The position numbers and the translations under genes were made by a program. The notes below the pieces were generated by a model. The model saw only the letters and a program-made list of their open reading frames with translations, did no database searches and was not told the origin of the DNA. Shown piece after piece: positions 63,232 to 64,000 of a stretch of 64,000 bases of DNA; position 1 is the first letter of the stretch, and each line of letters opens with the position of its first letter. This stretch comes from Achatina immaculata (lineage: Eukaryota; Mollusca; Gastropoda; Stylommatophora; Achatinidae): contig CM019719.1 of the NCBI GenBank assembly GCA_009760885.1, positions 37,040,584 to 37,104,583 on the forward strand, in the 5' to 3' direction.

Positions 63232-64000
63232 TTTTTTTGGTATGAGATAAACCAATTAAGAATTTCTGTGTGACTGTTTCGCGCAGAATGCTACATCACA
63301 AAGCCGAACTCCTGCCATTTCGTTGCTGTTTTTTTTTTTTCCCTTGTTGCCATATACACAAAACGAGACCGCAACGACTGTTATACTCAAATATTACTGG
63401 CTATAAATAAATTAATGCGGAAGTGTAGTTTATCAAAATTGATGCATTTTCTACATCTTTATAGTCAAGTGAATTAACATTAAAATTTACTCATGATAAT
63501 TTACTTTGTCACCACAGTAATTTATTATGTGTAATTTAGAATCTATAAGTATCAGTAATTTCGGGGGCCAATAATTTGGCTATATTTCTTGTAATATCAA
63601 CGAAACAAATAATATTTTCGTGCTATTTTTAGACGGACTCGTGACGATTCATTTCAGTAGTCATCAGTCATGTAATTTTCTGAATATTGGAAAGCATATG
63701 TGACTAGAAATGAAGTAATAACTTTTGCAATACTGTATTCAGAGTGTAGACAATAGTCAGCTGTATCATCCAAGTTGTAATTACCAATGATAATTCATTC
63801 GTGATTCTCACTTCCAATGCACTTTTCACTGAACGTCACTTCCGCAATCGGTATTTTTGTATTCATAACAGGACCTGGACTGACAAGTATGTAGATTGTC
63901 TTCATTTACTCTAGCTCTGTAAACCATCGCTGTGTTTCTCACTATAATATCTTATGTTCTTTATAGTTTGGTTTCATGATGTAACATTGTTGTGATTGTC
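63232..64000 (-). promoter_or_regulatory. 5' UTR and promoter side of the VWA3 gene
   Basis: No coding exon or repeat is recognisable upstream of the start codon. At 63346-63353 the plus strand reads GTTGCCAT, a half-site of the RFX X-box that marks many ciliary genes, and CCATTTCGTTGC lies at 63324-63335. No TATA box is evident near the start. Regulatory meaning is inferred only from the family's link to cilia. Confidence 0.3.

Noticed and set aside
1..64000. A new defence or metabolic gene system
   Set aside because: All long open frames belong to the VWA3 gene or to retrotransposons and transposase relics; no other conserved gene was found.

Overview
This is a eukaryotic, AT-rich animal genomic window. 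It holds part of one long, intron-rich host gene and a dense set of transposable elements lying in that gene's introns. The organism is probably an invertebrate, plausibly a lophotrochozoan such as a mollusc. That guess rests on the many RTE-type non-LTR retrotransposons, tRNA-derived SINEs and mariner/piggyBac relics beside a cilia-type gene, and it is low confidence. Nothing looks bacterial or viral.

Host gene. The minus strand carries a von Willebrand factor A domain-containing protein 3 gene (VWA3 family, closest in my judgement to VWA3A). I could chain 29 exons from the start codon at 63231 to an exon ending at 512, with GT/AG borders and compatible phases throughout. They give about 1,106 codons and then run off the left edge. 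The protein has three repeats of a WL-helix motif, a WLxSGSRR-type motif and a VWA domain. The first VWA has a degenerate MIDAS motif, the second and third have intact ones, and the third is cut by the window edge. The first intron and the upstream region are at 62.4-64 kb.

Mobile elements. Introns contain several non-LTR families, separable by their 3' tails: RTE-A (ATGA repeats), RTE-B (GAT/ATG repeats), RTE-C (TAAGAT-like), family D and an I-like RNase H family (GAA repeats), family E (AG repeats) and a CR1/L2-like element (ATTC repeats). Many copies have target-site duplications that I could read directly. The most striking locus is intron 10 (35.1-45.5 kb), a nest of five elements: an I-like element interrupted by RTE-A(-), itself interrupted by RTE-A(+), and separately by RTE-B(-), itself interrupted by a CR1/L2-like element. 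At 52.5-53.4 kb an insertion has the inverted-5' structure expected from twin priming. A 3.3-kb full-length RTE-B lies at 56.4-59.7 kb. DNA transposons include a mariner relic split by a piggyBac-like MITE at 60.7-62.1 kb, a second copy of that MITE at 22.8-23.5 kb, and a Tc1-like deletion derivative at 33.5-34.0 kb.

Layout: 0-9 kb, exons 24-29, RTE-C and RTE-A copies, SINE; 9-20.7 kb, exons 22-23, a 56-bp minisatellite in RTE-C, family E, a large RTE-A; 20.8-35 kb, exons 11-21, MITE, RTE-B, Tc1-like; 35-45.5 kb, nested TE locus; 45.5-54.3 kb, exons 4-10, I-like and twin-primed elements; 54.3-62.3 kb, exon 3, RTE-B, mariner/MITE; 62.3-64 kb, exons 1-2 and promoter side. I found no defence system, CRISPR array or operon; the new interest is in transposon architecture and the gene model.
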